Position numbers and translations under genes: made by a program. The notes beneath the pieces are model-generated. The model saw only the letters and a list, made by a program, of their open reading frames with translations. It searched no databases and had not been told where the DNA came from. A stretch of DNA of 45,429 nt from Mollicutes bacterium (GTDB taxonomy: Bacteria; Bacillota_I; Bacilli_A; Izemoplasmatales; Izemoplasmataceae). Where the stretch lies: NCBI GenBank assembly GCA_003552275.1, contig PUKL01000021.1, positions 1 to 45,429 of the forward strand, read 5' to 3'. Positions 15,146-25,976 of this stretch are shown in pieces. Within the stretch, counting starts at the first letter, position 1, and each line of letters starts with the position of its first letter.

Positions 15146-16990
15146 TCATTCCTCCTGTTTCAGGATGCAAAGAGCCAAGGGCGGGAGGGAAAGTCTTACG
15201 GACCATTCCCGTCCGTGAGAAGACTCTTTCCGGGCGGAAAGTGACGGATTCTCCACACCCGAGCCGCCGTAGGTCTCGCGGTCGCTGTTCATGATCTCTT
15301 TATAGTCGCCCGGTGCGGGGACACCGAGTCGAAAATCCTCGTGCGTCGTCGGGGTCAGGTTCAAGACCACGACGACGGGCTTCCCCGCTTTGTCCTTCCG
15401 CAGATAGGCGAGCACGCTCTGTGCCGCGTTGTCGGCGTCGATCCATTCGAAGCCGGCCGGATCGTGGTCGAGCTCGTACAAAGCGGGCTCGTTTCGAAGA
15501 AGCGCGTTCAAGTCTTGCACATAGCGGCGGACGGCATCATGGACGGGATAGCTCAAAAGATTCCAATCAAGCTCGCTCCATTCTTTCCATTCGTCCATCT
15601 GGGCGAATTCTTGCCCCATGAAGAGGAGCTTCTTGCCGGGATGGGTGAAAAGCCACCCCAAGAGCGCGCGATAGTTCGCGAACTTCTGCCAATAATCACC
15701 GGGCATCTTGGAAACGAGGGTCTTCTTCCCGTGCACGACTTCGTCATGCGAAAAGGGCAGGATGAAATTCTCGCTGAAAGCATACATCAAAGAGAAGGTG
15801 ATCTCGTTATGGTGGTGCTTTCTGTGGATCGGTTCCCTTTGGAAGTATTCCAGCGTGTCGTTCATCCAGCCCATGTTCCATTTGTAGTTGAAGCCGAGGC
15901 CGCCCTGTTCGACAGGGTGCGTCACGAGCGGATGGGCCGTCGAGTCCTCGGCGGCGAGGATCATCTGCTCATGGCGGGCGAAGACCGCGCGGGACAGTTT
16001 TTGCAAGAAAGCGACACCGCCTTCGTTCAGACCGCGGGAGGAATCACCGAGATGGTGGATGATGTTCGCCACGGCGTCGACGCGGATGCCGTCGATGTGG
16101 TATTTCTCCATGAAGAAGATGGCGTTGGACACGAGAAAACTCTGTGTCTCGCCCTTGCCGAGGTCGAGATTCGCCGTGCCCCAGACCACGTTCTCGCGGA
16201 TTTTCTCGTCGGCGTACTCGTAGAGATGGGTGCCGTCGAAACGATAGAGCCCGTGGCCGTCCTTGGCGATGTGGCCGGGGACCCAGTCTAGGATGATGCC
16301 GATGCCTTCTTGGTGGCATAGATCCACGAAATGCATGAAATCCGCGGGTTCTCCATACCGGGAGGTGATGCTGTAGTAGCCCGTCCCCTGATAGCCCCAG
16401 GAGCCGTCGAAAGGGTGCTCGTAGACCGGCATCAGTTCGATGTGGGTGAACCCGTGTTCCTTGACGTGCGGGATGAGTCTTTCGGCGAGTTCGCGGTAGC
16501 TGTTGAAGGTGCCGTCGGGCTTGCGCATCCAGCTTCCGAGATGCACTTCGTATATGGAGACGGGGGAATCGTAGGGTCTCTGCCTGCGCCTTTTTTTCAT
16601 ATAGTCGCCATCTTGCCATTCATGGGTGTCGAGGTCGACGACCCGGGAAGGGGTGTCGGGACGAAGGGCGCTTGCGAAAGCGAAGGGGTCGCTCTTGTGG
16701 ATCGTCTCCCCCCGCTTCGTGTGGATGAGGTATTTGTAGAAATGGCCGCGAAGGTCGCGGGTGATTTCGAGACGGAAGACGCCGTCCCCCAGCGGGTGCA
16801 TCTCATGGACGCCCGGGGCATAGTCGTTGAAGGTGCCGACCACATCGACACGGCGCGCGGCGGGGGCGTACACCGTGAAACGGACGGCCCGTGGGCGTCC
16901 TTTTTCATCCTTTTGGACATGGGCGCCGAAATGGGCGTGGGCATCTTCCATGTCGCCTCGCAAGAACGTTCGTCTGGTCGCTTCGTCCAT
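15146..16990 (-). CDS. glgB: 1,4-alpha-glucan branching enzyme
   Basis: GlgB forms alpha-1,6 branches in glycogen. The 614 residues have an N-terminal CBM48 domain (about 30-120) and a GH13 catalytic domain with ILDWVPGHIAKDGHGL, GIRVDAVANIIHH (nucleophile Asp), ILAAEDSTAHPLVT (acid Glu) and LPFSHDEVVHGKKT. The C-terminal beta domain closes the protein. Start ATG 16990 is preferred: AAGGGGGGGG lies 6 to 10 bases upstream, whereas ATG 16996 and TTG 17011 are too close to it. It starts shortly after recX, whose stop (17008) lies within the possible leader of glgB. Confidence 0.96.
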   Translation of the reverse strand: MDEATRRTFLRGDMEDAHAHFGAHVQKDEKGRPRAVRFTVYAPAARRVDVVGTFNDYAPGVHEMHPLGDGVFRLEITRDLRGHFYKYLIHTKRGETIHKSDPFAFASALRPDTPSRVVDLDTHEWQDGDYMKKRRRQRPYDSPVSIYEVHLGSWMRKPDGTFNSYRELAERLIPHVKEHGFTHIELMPVYEHPFDGSWGYQGTGYYSITSRYGEPADFMHFVDLCHQEGIGIILDWVPGHIAKDGHGLYRFDGTHLYEYADEKIRENVVWGTANLDLGKGETQSFLVSNAIFFMEKYHIDGIRVDAVANIIHHLGDSSRGLNEGGVAFLQKLSRAVFARHEQMILAAEDSTAHPLVTHPVEQGGLGFNYKWNMGWMNDTLEYFQREPIHRKHHHNEITFSLMYAFSENFILPFSHDEVVHGKKTLVSKMPGDYWQKFANYRALLGWLFTHPGKKLLFMGQEFAQMDEWKEWSELDWNLLSYPVHDAVRRYVQDLNALLRNEPALYELDHDPAGFEWIDADNAAQSVLAYLRKDKAGKPVVVVLNLTPTTHEDFRLGVPAPGDYKEIMNSDRETYGGSGVENPSLSARKESSHGREWSVRLSLPPLALCILKQEE

Positions 16991-17007
16991 GGACATCCCC
17001 CCCCTTC

Positions 17008-17787
17008 TCAATCGAGGTGTTTCCGGATCAGATCATACGCGAAGCCTTCACCGAGGAGCTTCCGGATGAGTCTTTCTTTCGCTTTCGCGTCGGTTTTTCC
17101 GTATTTCGCCCGCAAAGCGGCGATCCGCGCGGTGATGAGCGCTTCGACATCCGTCTCTTGTTCGATTTCGACGCGCGCTTCATAGGCCAACGGTTTCAAG
17201 ATTTCGTAATCGAACCCTTGGCGGAGTCCGGCCGTCAATAGTCTTTCTTCGGCCTTCCTGGGTGTGATGGCGGGCAGGGTCCGCTTGGTCTTCATGATGT
17301 ATTCGCGTGCTTTTCGGCTTTGGGTCTCTTCGTCGTAGGCGGCGAGTACATCGTCCACGAGGGCTTGCGGATAGCCTTCTCGCAAGAAGCGTTCACGCAA
17401 CTTCTTCGGCCCGTCCGTTCGATGGGCGAGGGCATCCTCGAAATGGATGCGGAGCGTCTTCGCATCATCGACATAGCCTTCGTCCTCGAGATGTTTCATG
17501 ACCCTGTCGACGGTTCTTTTCCCGTGGGCGGCGAGTTTCTTCCTAAGAAGCGTCGAGGCATAGTCGCGACGGGCCAAGAGGTCATAAGCTTGGGCCAACG
17601 CCTTGTGGAAGGCGTCGTCGGCTCTTATGCGGCCGAGTTCTTTCTCGTCCAGGGTGTCTTTCAGGAAAAGACCGTGCTTGACGACGGTCTCCTCGCGGAG
17701 GGTGATCGTCTCTTCGTCGCCGTCTTTTTCGAGAACGACGCTGAACGTCTTCTTCCCCGCCGACCGGACGTCTTTCAACTTCATCAT
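17008..17787 (-). CDS. recX: RecX family regulatory protein
   Basis: RecX binds RecA filaments and modulates their activity. The 259 residues have the Firmicutes-type N-terminal region followed by several three-helix RecX repeats (ARRDYASTLLRKKLAAHG, KHLEDEGYVDDAKTLRIH, REGYPQALVDDVLAAYDEE and FAYDLIRKHLD at the end). The start overlaps the ctpA stop (GAATGATG), so either of the two adjacent ATG codons could be used. recA is not in the window. Confidence 0.88.
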   Translation of the reverse strand: MMKLKDVRSAGKKTFSVVLEKDGDEETITLREETVVKHGLFLKDTLDEKELGRIRADDAFHKALAQAYDLLARRDYASTLLRKKLAAHGKRTVDRVMKHLEDEGYVDDAKTLRIHFEDALAHRTDGPKKLRERFLREGYPQALVDDVLAAYDEETQSRKAREYIMKTKRTLPAITPRKAEERLLTAGLRQGFDYEILKPLAYEARVEIEQETDVEALITARIAALRAKYGKTDAKAKERLIRKLLGEGFAYDLIRKHLD

Positions 17788-19199
17788 TCGCGGAACTCGT
17801 CGAGGGCGACGGAGAGTTGGGTGTCCGTCGCTTGGTCGGTGCGGTAATACAGCAAGAACTCCGAGAGGGCGAGGGCCGTGGTCCCGTCCACCTTGCCACT
17901 CACGGGCAGGTCGTTCTCTTCTTGGAAGTCCTCGACGGCGAGAACCGTGGCCTCGTCGAAGTATCCGTCGGTGCGGATGTCATAGCCGTAGGCGGAGAGG
18001 ATCTTTTGCACGTTGGCGACCTTCGAGGAGACGAGGTCGTATTCGAGGACCTCATCTTCGGCGAGATGGACGCTGTAGGCGTAGTGGTAGGGATTCTGTT
18101 CGACCTCGATTGTGGGTTGCACATGCTCCATGTCACCGCCGTCGAAATGGATCCAGTCTCCCGTCGGTGTGAACCAGCGACCGGCCGAGATGTGCAACTG
18201 GCTGTTGTCGGCGAGCCGGACGGGGATTTGCATCGTTCCCTTGCCGTAAGAAGGGGTGCCGATGACATCATACCCGCCTTTTTCCATCATCGCCATCGCG
18301 AAGACCTCGGAAGCGCTCGCGCTGTTTTGGTTGACGAGCACCTTGATGTCATAGGGTTTCGTCTCCGTTCCGCTCGCTTCGTAATCGTGGCGCAGAGGTG
18401 TCCCGGCGACGACCTGCTCGATGGTGAACATCGGCAGGTCACCTTCGGTGAGGAACATGTCCAAGATCTCCTTGACGCTCGTGAGATAGCCGCCGGTGTT
18501 GTCGCGGACGTCGATGACGAGACCGTCGATCGCATTTTCGTCCTCGAACTCGGAAAGCACGTTCGCGACGAGGTCGGCGGTCTGGTCGCCGAATTGGTTG
18601 ATTTTCAGATAGCCGATCGCGCGGCCTTCGACCTCGAAGATGTCGTGGGTCACGCTCGGATTGGGAATCCGTTCGCGCTCCATGGTGAAAGTGAGCGTCT
18701 CCTCGACGCCGGGGCGCCGGACGCCGAGCTCCACCGTGGTCCCTTCTTCGCCGACGAGGGCGTTGATGGTGTCGAGATAGGATTTATGACGGAAATCGAC
18801 CCCGTCGATGTGGGTCACGGTGTCACCGGGGCGCATGCCCGCGGCCTCGGCGGGCGAGTCCGTCCAGACTTTCCGGACGACGACATTGTCGTCGATGTTC
18901 TCGACGGTCACACCGACCCCGACGAATTCTTCCCCGAAGCCTTCACGGAACTGTTTGGCCTCTTCTTCGGTCATATAACGACTGAAGGGGTCGTTCAAAG
19001 CGTCGAACAGTCCGCGGATGGCGGCCTCATACAGTTCGTCGCGCGAAATGTCTTTGTAGAAGTTGTCTTCGATGCCTTCAATGGCCTCTTCGAAGAGGGC
19101 CCGGTTCGGGTCGTCCCCGGTCGGTCTTTGTTCGCAGCCCGCAAGCGTGAGCGCGAAGACCAAGAAGACACCCGCGATGATGCGGCGCAAATTACGCAT
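17784..19199 (-). CDS. ctpA: C-terminal processing peptidase (S41), lipoprotein with peptidoglycan-binding domain
   Basis: This is a serine protease outside the membrane. The N-terminal signal ends in the lipobox LTLAGC (Cys22), so it is predicted to be a lipoprotein. A PDZ domain spans about 90-175, followed by the S41 core with NQNSASASE (catalytic Ser294) and YGKGTMQ (catalytic Lys320). Residues about 394-450 match a PG_binding_1 domain (VQKILSAYGYDIRTDGYF). The domain order equals that of CtpA/CtpB of Bacilli, where the gene is also a neighbour of a YitT family gene. The peptidoglycan-binding domain argues for a walled cell. The ATG lies 3 bp after the yitT stop. Confidence 0.95.
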   Translation of the reverse strand: MRNLRRIIAGVFLVFALTLAGCEQRPTGDDPNRALFEEAIEGIEDNFYKDISRDELYEAAIRGLFDALNDPFSRYMTEEEAKQFREGFGEEFVGVGVTVENIDDNVVVRKVWTDSPAEAAGMRPGDTVTHIDGVDFRHKSYLDTINALVGEEGTTVELGVRRPGVEETLTFTMERERIPNPSVTHDIFEVEGRAIGYLKINQFGDQTADLVANVLSEFEDENAIDGLVIDVRDNTGGYLTSVKEILDMFLTEGDLPMFTIEQVVAGTPLRHDYEASGTETKPYDIKVLVNQNSASASEVFAMAMMEKGGYDVIGTPSYGKGTMQIPVRLADNSQLHISAGRWFTPTGDWIHFDGGDMEHVQPTIEVEQNPYHYAYSVHLAEDEVLEYDLVSSKVANVQKILSAYGYDIRTDGYFDEATVLAVEDFQEENDLPVSGKVDGTTALALSEFLLYYRTDQATDTQLSVALDEFRE

Positions 19200-19202
19200 G
19201 AT

Positions 19203-20081
19203 TCAATCATCCTCCCAATGGGTGGTGAAATCGCCTTGTATCTCTGTGGCCGGGGACGCGAAGACGAAAGCGTCTTCGTCGACCTCGGCGATGATGTCGC
19301 GAATCCGGTGATACTCGTCGCGGGTGATGACCGAAAGCACGATGGTCTTGTCCCGCATGCTGTAGCCGCCCTTCATCGGGACGAGGCTCACACCGCGTTC
19401 CAAAGCCTCGTAGATGAGCTCCTTGATGCGGGCGGGTTTCTCGGTGACGATGTGGACGGCTTTCATGGTGTTGGAACCGATGACGACGTAATCGGCCACC
19501 CGGCCGCTCACGACCATGGTGAGGATGGCATAAAGCCCCATGGTGATGCCTTTGTCGGCATAGAAAGCGATGACGCCGGAAAGGATGATCGCGCCGTCGA
19601 TCAAGTATATGGAAAAGCTCAAGGGGAGCTTGAGCCGTTTATGCAGAATCTTGATGGGGATGTCCGTCCCGCCGCTCGTGCCGCCGTATTTGATGACATA
19701 GCCGAAGCCGATGCCGAGCAAAAAGCCGCCGAACATCGTATACAAAAGATAATCGGGCTCCATGTCCAGCTCTGGGCTGAACTCCTCCAACAAAAAGAGG
19801 AACAACGGAAACAACAAAGAACCATAGATACTGCGGAGGAAACTCTTGAAACCGAGAAAGAGCCACCCGAGCCCGAGCAGGACCACATTCAAGATGAGGA
19901 CGACCAAAGAGACGCGGATGGCGAAGAGCTCGGAAAAGAGCACACCGACACCGCTCACCCCGCCGATGACCAACGCCGCGGGTATGATGAAATAATAGAA
20001 GCCTGCCACCATGAGGAAGATGCCGACGCTGATCATGAGATAACGGTTGGAAAGCGAGAGTTTCCTAAGCGTCTTTCGCAT
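19203..20081 (-). CDS. YitT family membrane protein with DUF2179 domain
   Basis: This is an integral membrane protein of unknown molecular function. About five or six helices fill residues 15-190 with the family motif GYVIKYGGTSGGTDI, and a cytoplasmic DUF2179 domain follows (about 200-285; VHIVTEKPARIKELIYEAL, ERGVSLVPMKGGYS). Length 292 is usual for the family. Start ATG 20081 overlaps the end of prfB and has AAGGAGCG about ten bases upstream; GTG 20090 is too close to that site. A YitT-type gene near prfB and ctp is a conserved arrangement in Bacilli. Confidence 0.9.
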   Translation of the reverse strand: MRKTLRKLSLSNRYLMISVGIFLMVAGFYYFIIPAALVIGGVSGVGVLFSELFAIRVSLVVLILNVVLLGLGWLFLGFKSFLRSIYGSLLFPLFLFLLEEFSPELDMEPDYLLYTMFGGFLLGIGFGYVIKYGGTSGGTDIPIKILHKRLKLPLSFSIYLIDGAIILSGVIAFYADKGITMGLYAILTMVVSGRVADYVVIGSNTMKAVHIVTEKPARIKELIYEALERGVSLVPMKGGYSMRDKTIVLSVITRDEYHRIRDIIAEVDEDAFVFASPATEIQGDFTTHWEDD

Positions 20082-21183
20082 CCCGCTCACGCTCCTTGGA
20101 GAGCTGCTTCAAGTGGCCCAGGATGAATTCGTCGATCTCGCCGTCCAGGACCTTCTGCACCTGGGCGGTCTCCACTTCGGTGCGATGGTCCTTGACCATG
20201 TTGTAGGGGTGCAGGACATAGGAGCGGATCTGGCTGCCGAAAGCGACGGCGGAGCCCTCCCCTTTGATCTGCATGATCTCTTCTTGTTTCTTTTCCTTTT
20301 CCAGGCGGAAGAGTTTCGCTTTCAAAATCTTCAGCGCCTGTTCGCGGTTTTTGATCTGGGACCGTTCGTTTTGGCAGGTCACCGTGACATCGGTGGGAAG
20401 ATGGGTGATCCGGACGGCCGAGTCGGTGGTGTTGACGTGTTGGCCGCCGGCGCCGCTCGAACGGTAGGTGTCGATGCGGAGGTCGGCGTCCTTCAACTCG
20501 ATGTCGATCTCGTCGTCGACTTCGGGGATGACGGTGACGGCGGCGAAACTCGTATGCCGCCGTGACGAAGAGTCGAACGGCGAGATCCGCACCAAGCGAT
20601 GGACGCCGTGTTCGTTCTTCAAAAGGCCGTAGGCGTGTTCGCCGCGGATGGTGACGGTCGCGTTCTTCAATCCCGCCTCGCCGCCTTCGAGATAGTCGTT
20701 CACGATGAAAGAGAAGCCCTTCCGCTCGGCGTAGCGCTTGTACATCCGATAGAGCATCAAGGCCCAATCATGGCTTTCCGTGCCGCCCGCACCGGGGTGG
20801 ATCTCCAAGATGGCCGGGGCGCTGTCGTACTCCTCGGAGAGGAAGAGCAAGGTCTCGAGCTTGTCGAAAGCCCGCTCGAGATGGGCGATGTCGTCTTCCA
20901 CACCCTCGGCGGATTCTTCCATCTCGATGAGTTCGAGGGCGACCTCGATGTTCTCGAGACCGCGCTCGAGTTCTTGGTAGGCTTCGAGGCGGTTCTTCTT
21001 CTCCTTCAAGCGCTTGATGACTCTCTGGGCCCTTTTGTGGTCGTCCCAGAAGCCGTTCTCATAGGTCTCGGCCTCGATCTCTTTGATGGAGGCTTCGAGC
21101 GTGTCGATGTCGAGGAGGCTCTTGATGTCTTCGAGGCGACGCTCGAAGGTTTCTTTGTATTGGCGGATCTCATAGGTTTCCAT
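20065..21183 (-). CDS. prfB: Peptide chain release factor 2, without programmed frameshift
   Basis: RF2 ends translation at UGA and UAA. The 372 residues include the UGA-reading SPF motif (ISPFDSSSRRHTS), the catalytic GGQ loop SGAGGQHVNT and the full N-terminal coiled-coil domain. In most bacteria an in-frame UGA near codon 25 forces a +1 shift for autoregulation. Here the N-terminal frame is open from the start through that position (around LLDIDTLEASIKE), so no frameshift is needed. ATG 21183 is preferred with GGGTGA upstream; ATG 21189 is also possible. It follows secA by 20 bp, as in Bacillus. Confidence 0.96.
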   Translation of the reverse strand: METYEIRQYKETFERRLEDIKSLLDIDTLEASIKEIEAETYENGFWDDHKRAQRVIKRLKEKKNRLEAYQELERGLENIEVALELIEMEESAEGVEDDIAHLERAFDKLETLLFLSEEYDSAPAILEIHPGAGGTESHDWALMLYRMYKRYAERKGFSFIVNDYLEGGEAGLKNATVTIRGEHAYGLLKNEHGVHRLVRISPFDSSSRRHTSFAAVTVIPEVDDEIDIELKDADLRIDTYRSSGAGGQHVNTTDSAVRITHLPTDVTVTCQNERSQIKNREQALKILKAKLFRLEKEKKQEEIMQIKGEGSAVAFGSQIRSYVLHPYNMVKDHRTEVETAQVQKVLDGEIDEFILGHLKQLSKERERDAKDA

Positions 21184-21203
21184 GGTCATCACCCATCCGG
21201 GGC

Positions 21204-23708
<2,505 letters not shown>

Positions 23709-23733
23709 AGTGTCACCTCATTCAATCATGAAT

Positions 23734-23767
23734 ATCATATCATAAAGGTCTTCCATAAAAAAGGATA
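23734..23767 (-). promoter_or_regulatory. Probable promoter region of secA
   Basis: The A/T-rich gap between the hpf terminator and secA has two overlapping TATGAT boxes (23734-23739 and 23739-23744) on the minus strand. The matching -35 sequences are poor (TATCCT at 23762-23767 for the upstream box). A start of transcription must lie here because the hpf terminator is strong. Confidence 0.45.
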
Positions 23768-23783
23768 GAGCCCGTCACACGGC

Positions 23784-23816
23784 AAAAAAAATGCGCGATC
23801 GACCGATCGCGCATTT
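23784..23816 (-). terminator. Strong intrinsic terminator after hpf
   Basis: A perfect 13-bp stem AAATGCGCGATCG / CGATCGCGCATTT (23789-23801 with 23804-23816) with a 2-base loop is followed on the minus strand by eight T residues (23784-23791, partly within the stem). Confidence 0.92.
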
Positions 23817-23821
23817 CTTGG

Positions 23822-24361
23822 TCATTCGGTCTCGATCACGGCGTAGTCGCCGTCTTTTCTGAGATAGAGCACATGGACCTTGTCCGTCTCCTCGTCGCGG
23901 TAGATGTAGAAGTCGTGCCCGAGCATCTCCATCGCCGTGATGGCTTCGTCGGTCGTCATCTTTTCGAGTTTGTGGGTCTTTTTCTTGACGGGATGACCGA
24001 CGAGTTCGCGCTCGAGGGCTTCGAGGTCCACATCGTCGTTGAAGATGTCCTTGACACCTTCCCGTTTCCGGAGACTCCTGTTCACTTTCGTCTTGTTCTT
24101 GCGGATCTGGCGTTCGAGTTTGTCGATGGCGATGTCGATCGCCGCGTACATATCTTCTTCTCCGACCTCGGCGCGCATGGTGAAGAGTTTGGTCGGTATT
24201 GTGATTTCCACTTTGTGATGATCGCTGTAGGTCTTGCAGACAACGGCGGCGTCCAGTTCCTCCTTGAAGTAGCGTTCGAGTTTCGAGAGTTTCTCCTTCG
24301 CGTAGTTCTCGATGGCCTCTGTCACGGTGAAACCGTTCTTGCCGCGCACTTCGACAATCAT
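23822..24361 (-). CDS. hpf: Long-form ribosome hibernation promoting factor
   Basis: HPF dimerises 70S ribosomes into inactive 100S particles in slow growth. The 179 residues show the long form: an N-terminal HPF/RaiA domain (about 1-100; EVRGKNGFTVTEAIENYAKEKLSKLERYF) and a C-terminal dimerisation domain (about 120-179; LVGHPVKKKTHKLEKMTTDEAITAMEMLGHDFYIYRDEETDK). ATG 24361 has AAGGAG about nine bases upstream; the TTG at 24370 is too close. It has its own extended -10 promoter and terminator, so it can respond independently of secA, as in other Firmicutes. Confidence 0.96.
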   Translation of the reverse strand: MIVEVRGKNGFTVTEAIENYAKEKLSKLERYFKEELDAAVVCKTYSDHHKVEITIPTKLFTMRAEVGEEDMYAAIDIAIDKLERQIRKNKTKVNRSLRKREGVKDIFNDDVDLEALERELVGHPVKKKTHKLEKMTTDEAITAMEMLGHDFYIYRDEETDKVHVLYLRKDGDYAVIETE

Positions 24362-24391
24362 CTCGATCAACTCCTTCTCTTTGATACTTTC

Positions 24392-24420
24392 ATTATATCA
24401 TATTTGTCGCCCGGCATAAT
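24392..24420 (-). promoter_or_regulatory. Extended -10 promoter of hpf
   Basis: TGATATAAT on the minus strand (TATAAT at 24392-24397) gives an extended -10 element. The -35 region 17 bp away (ATTATG) is weak, as is common with a TGn extension. The start of transcription would be near 24385. Confidence 0.6.
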
Positions 24421-24428
24421 CCGAGTCG

Positions 24429-24818
24429 CTAAAAAAATGACGGGTCCGCATCCAAGGCGATCATGAGCGTCTCGATCTCGTCCATGGTGAAGAATTCCGC
24501 CCGATAGAGCCTCAGGGGGCGCATAAGGCTTGCAAGATGAAGAAGGGCGACACGGTCGCTCAAGAGCCCTTCTTCGACAAAAACGATGGCGTTCCCACTT
24601 TGTGCCGTCATGGCGAAGATGCGGGCTGTGAGCACGGGGTGGTCGGCATGATGGAAACTGAAGATATGGCACTCGCTCCCCGAAAGGGGTAAGACCTCCC
24701 GACGTATTTCCCGGTTAGAGAGCCTTCTACACCGGGGACACACCGTCTCGAGCCGGAAAAGGTCGGCGAAGGTCTGACGCAAGAGAAAATCCCTTTGACA
24801 ATGAGGACAAATCGGCAT
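24429..24818 (-). CDS. Small zinc-ribbon protein at the comFC position (function unknown)
   Basis: The 129 residues start MPICPHCQRDF and carry two CxxC pairs (Cys4/Cys7 and Cys27/Cys30), which likely bind zinc. The first 35 residues (CPHC, then TFADLF, then VCPRC) resemble the N-terminus of ComFC, and comFC commonly precedes hpf and secA in Bacilli. The rest lacks a recognisable phosphoribosyltransferase domain and ends unusually (FFTMDEIETLMIALDADPSFF). It may be a reduced or diverged ComFC relative. ATG 24818 directly follows the T-run of a hairpin, and AGGCGGTG at six bases spacing, the only visible ribosome site, is part of the hairpin's 3' arm. No promoter of its own was found. Confidence 0.6.
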   Translation of the reverse strand: MPICPHCQRDFLLRQTFADLFRLETVCPRCRRLSNREIRREVLPLSGSECHIFSFHHADHPVLTARIFAMTAQSGNAIVFVEEGLLSDRVALLHLASLMRPLRLYRAEFFTMDEIETLMIALDADPSFF

Positions 24819-24819
24819 G

Positions 24820-24873
24820 AAAAACACCGCCTGCACGGGCATCATACGGGCAGGCGGTGCGGTTTTCTTTTTT
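24820..24873. terminator. Bidirectional hairpin after buk that overlaps the next gene's ribosome site
   Basis: A perfect 10-bp stem CACCGCCTGC / GCAGGCGGTG (24825-24834 with 24850-24859) has T-rich sequence on both sides: TTTTT on the minus strand and TTTTCTTTTTT on the plus strand. It should terminate the buk operon. The 3' arm on the minus strand is also the likely Shine-Dalgarno of the zinc-ribbon gene. Confidence 0.75.
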
Positions 24874-24877
24874 GGGG

Positions 24878-25945
24878 TCAATATTCTTTCGCTTCCGTCT
24901 TCCCTTCGAGGAGGGCCGCCATGTTGAAGGCCATGGACACGAGTTCGTTCTCTCCGGGGAAGAGACGGATGTCCCCCAGATGGTCGATCATCTCCAGGAG
25001 GGGTTGGATGATGTCTTGGTTGTAAGCGAGTCCCCCCGTCAAAAGGATCGCGTCCAGTTGTCCTTGGGTGAGGGCGTGGAGGGCCCCGATCTCCTTGGCA
25101 ATCTGGTGCACCATGGCATCGACGACCTTCACGGCTTCGACCCGGTTCTCGTTCAACATGTCGCTCACGGCCTCGGCGTCCTTGGTGTTCAGATAGCTGA
25201 ACATGCCGCCGTAGTGCCGCACGAGTTTCAAGAACTCCTCCTTGGTGTGGGAACCATACGCCATGTCGATGACGGCGGAGACGGGAAGACTGCCGGTCCG
25301 TTCGGGACTCATCGGCCCGTCACCGTCGAGGGCGTTGTTGACGTCGACGACGCGACCCAACTTGTGATAGCCCACGCTGATGCCGCCGCCGAGGTGGGCG
25401 ACGATCAAGTGGAGCTTCTCGTAGGGGATTTTCACCTCTTCGGCGTATTTCCGTGCGACGGCCTTGTGGTTCAAGGCATGAAAGAGGCTCCGGCGGGTGA
25501 TGCCGTTCAACCCGCTCATCTTGGCGACCTCGTCCATCTCGTCGACGACGACGGGATCGGCGATATAGGCCTCTTTGCCGGCCTTCTTCGCCAAAGCGCA
25601 GGCGATGAGGCCGCCGAGGTTCGAGGCGTGTTCCCCGTGGGTGTTCGCCTGCAGCTCCTCGATCATGGTCTCGTTGACTCGATAAAGACCGCTCTCGAGC
25701 GGACGCAGGAGTCCGCCCCTGCCGATGAAGCCGTCAAGCGAGGAGAGGGGAATCTCATATTCGTCCAAGAAGTCCAAGACCAACTGTTTGCGGAGGGGCA
25801 ACTGTTCGGCGAGGGTCTCCAGCTTCAACATGTCGCTTTCTTCGTGGCGGATGGTCGTCTTGGCGATGGGTTTGAGTTTCTTCTTCTTTTCGTAGACGGC
25901 CACCTTGGTGCTCGTGGAACCGGGGTTGATAACGAGGATCCGCAT
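24878..25945 (-). CDS. buk: Butyrate kinase (branched-chain acyl kinase)
   Basis: This ASKHA-fold kinase makes ATP from butyryl or branched-chain acyl phosphates. The 355 residues have ILVINPGSTSTKVAVYE (phosphate-1 loop), HLGGGISVGYHKLGRVVDV, NALDGDGPMSPERTGSLP and the adenosine loop LTGGLAYN. It is the last gene of the leucine dehydrogenase-VOR operon, so isovaleryl, isobutyryl or 2-methylbutyryl phosphate are likely substrates. Its usual partner ptb is missing from the operon. ATG 25945 is chosen for AAGGTGG eight bases upstream; a perfect 16-bp palindrome is centred on this start codon. Confidence 0.94.
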   Translation of the reverse strand: MRILVINPGSTSTKVAVYEKKKKLKPIAKTTIRHEESDMLKLETLAEQLPLRKQLVLDFLDEYEIPLSSLDGFIGRGGLLRPLESGLYRVNETMIEELQANTHGEHASNLGGLIACALAKKAGKEAYIADPVVVDEMDEVAKMSGLNGITRRSLFHALNHKAVARKYAEEVKIPYEKLHLIVAHLGGGISVGYHKLGRVVDVNNALDGDGPMSPERTGSLPVSAVIDMAYGSHTKEEFLKLVRHYGGMFSYLNTKDAEAVSDMLNENRVEAVKVVDAMVHQIAKEIGALHALTQGQLDAILLTGGLAYNQDIIQPLLEMIDHLGDIRLFPGENELVSMAFNMAALLEGKTEAKEY

Positions 25946-25952
25946 GCGGATC
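25937..25952. repeat. Perfect 16-bp palindrome over the buk start codon
   Basis: GATCCGCATGCGGATC reads the same on both strands. In the mRNA it could fold into a small hairpin that would hide the buk ATG. It may also be chance. Confidence 0.6.
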
Positions 25953-25976
25953 ACCACCTTGAGACGGCCGGGATGT

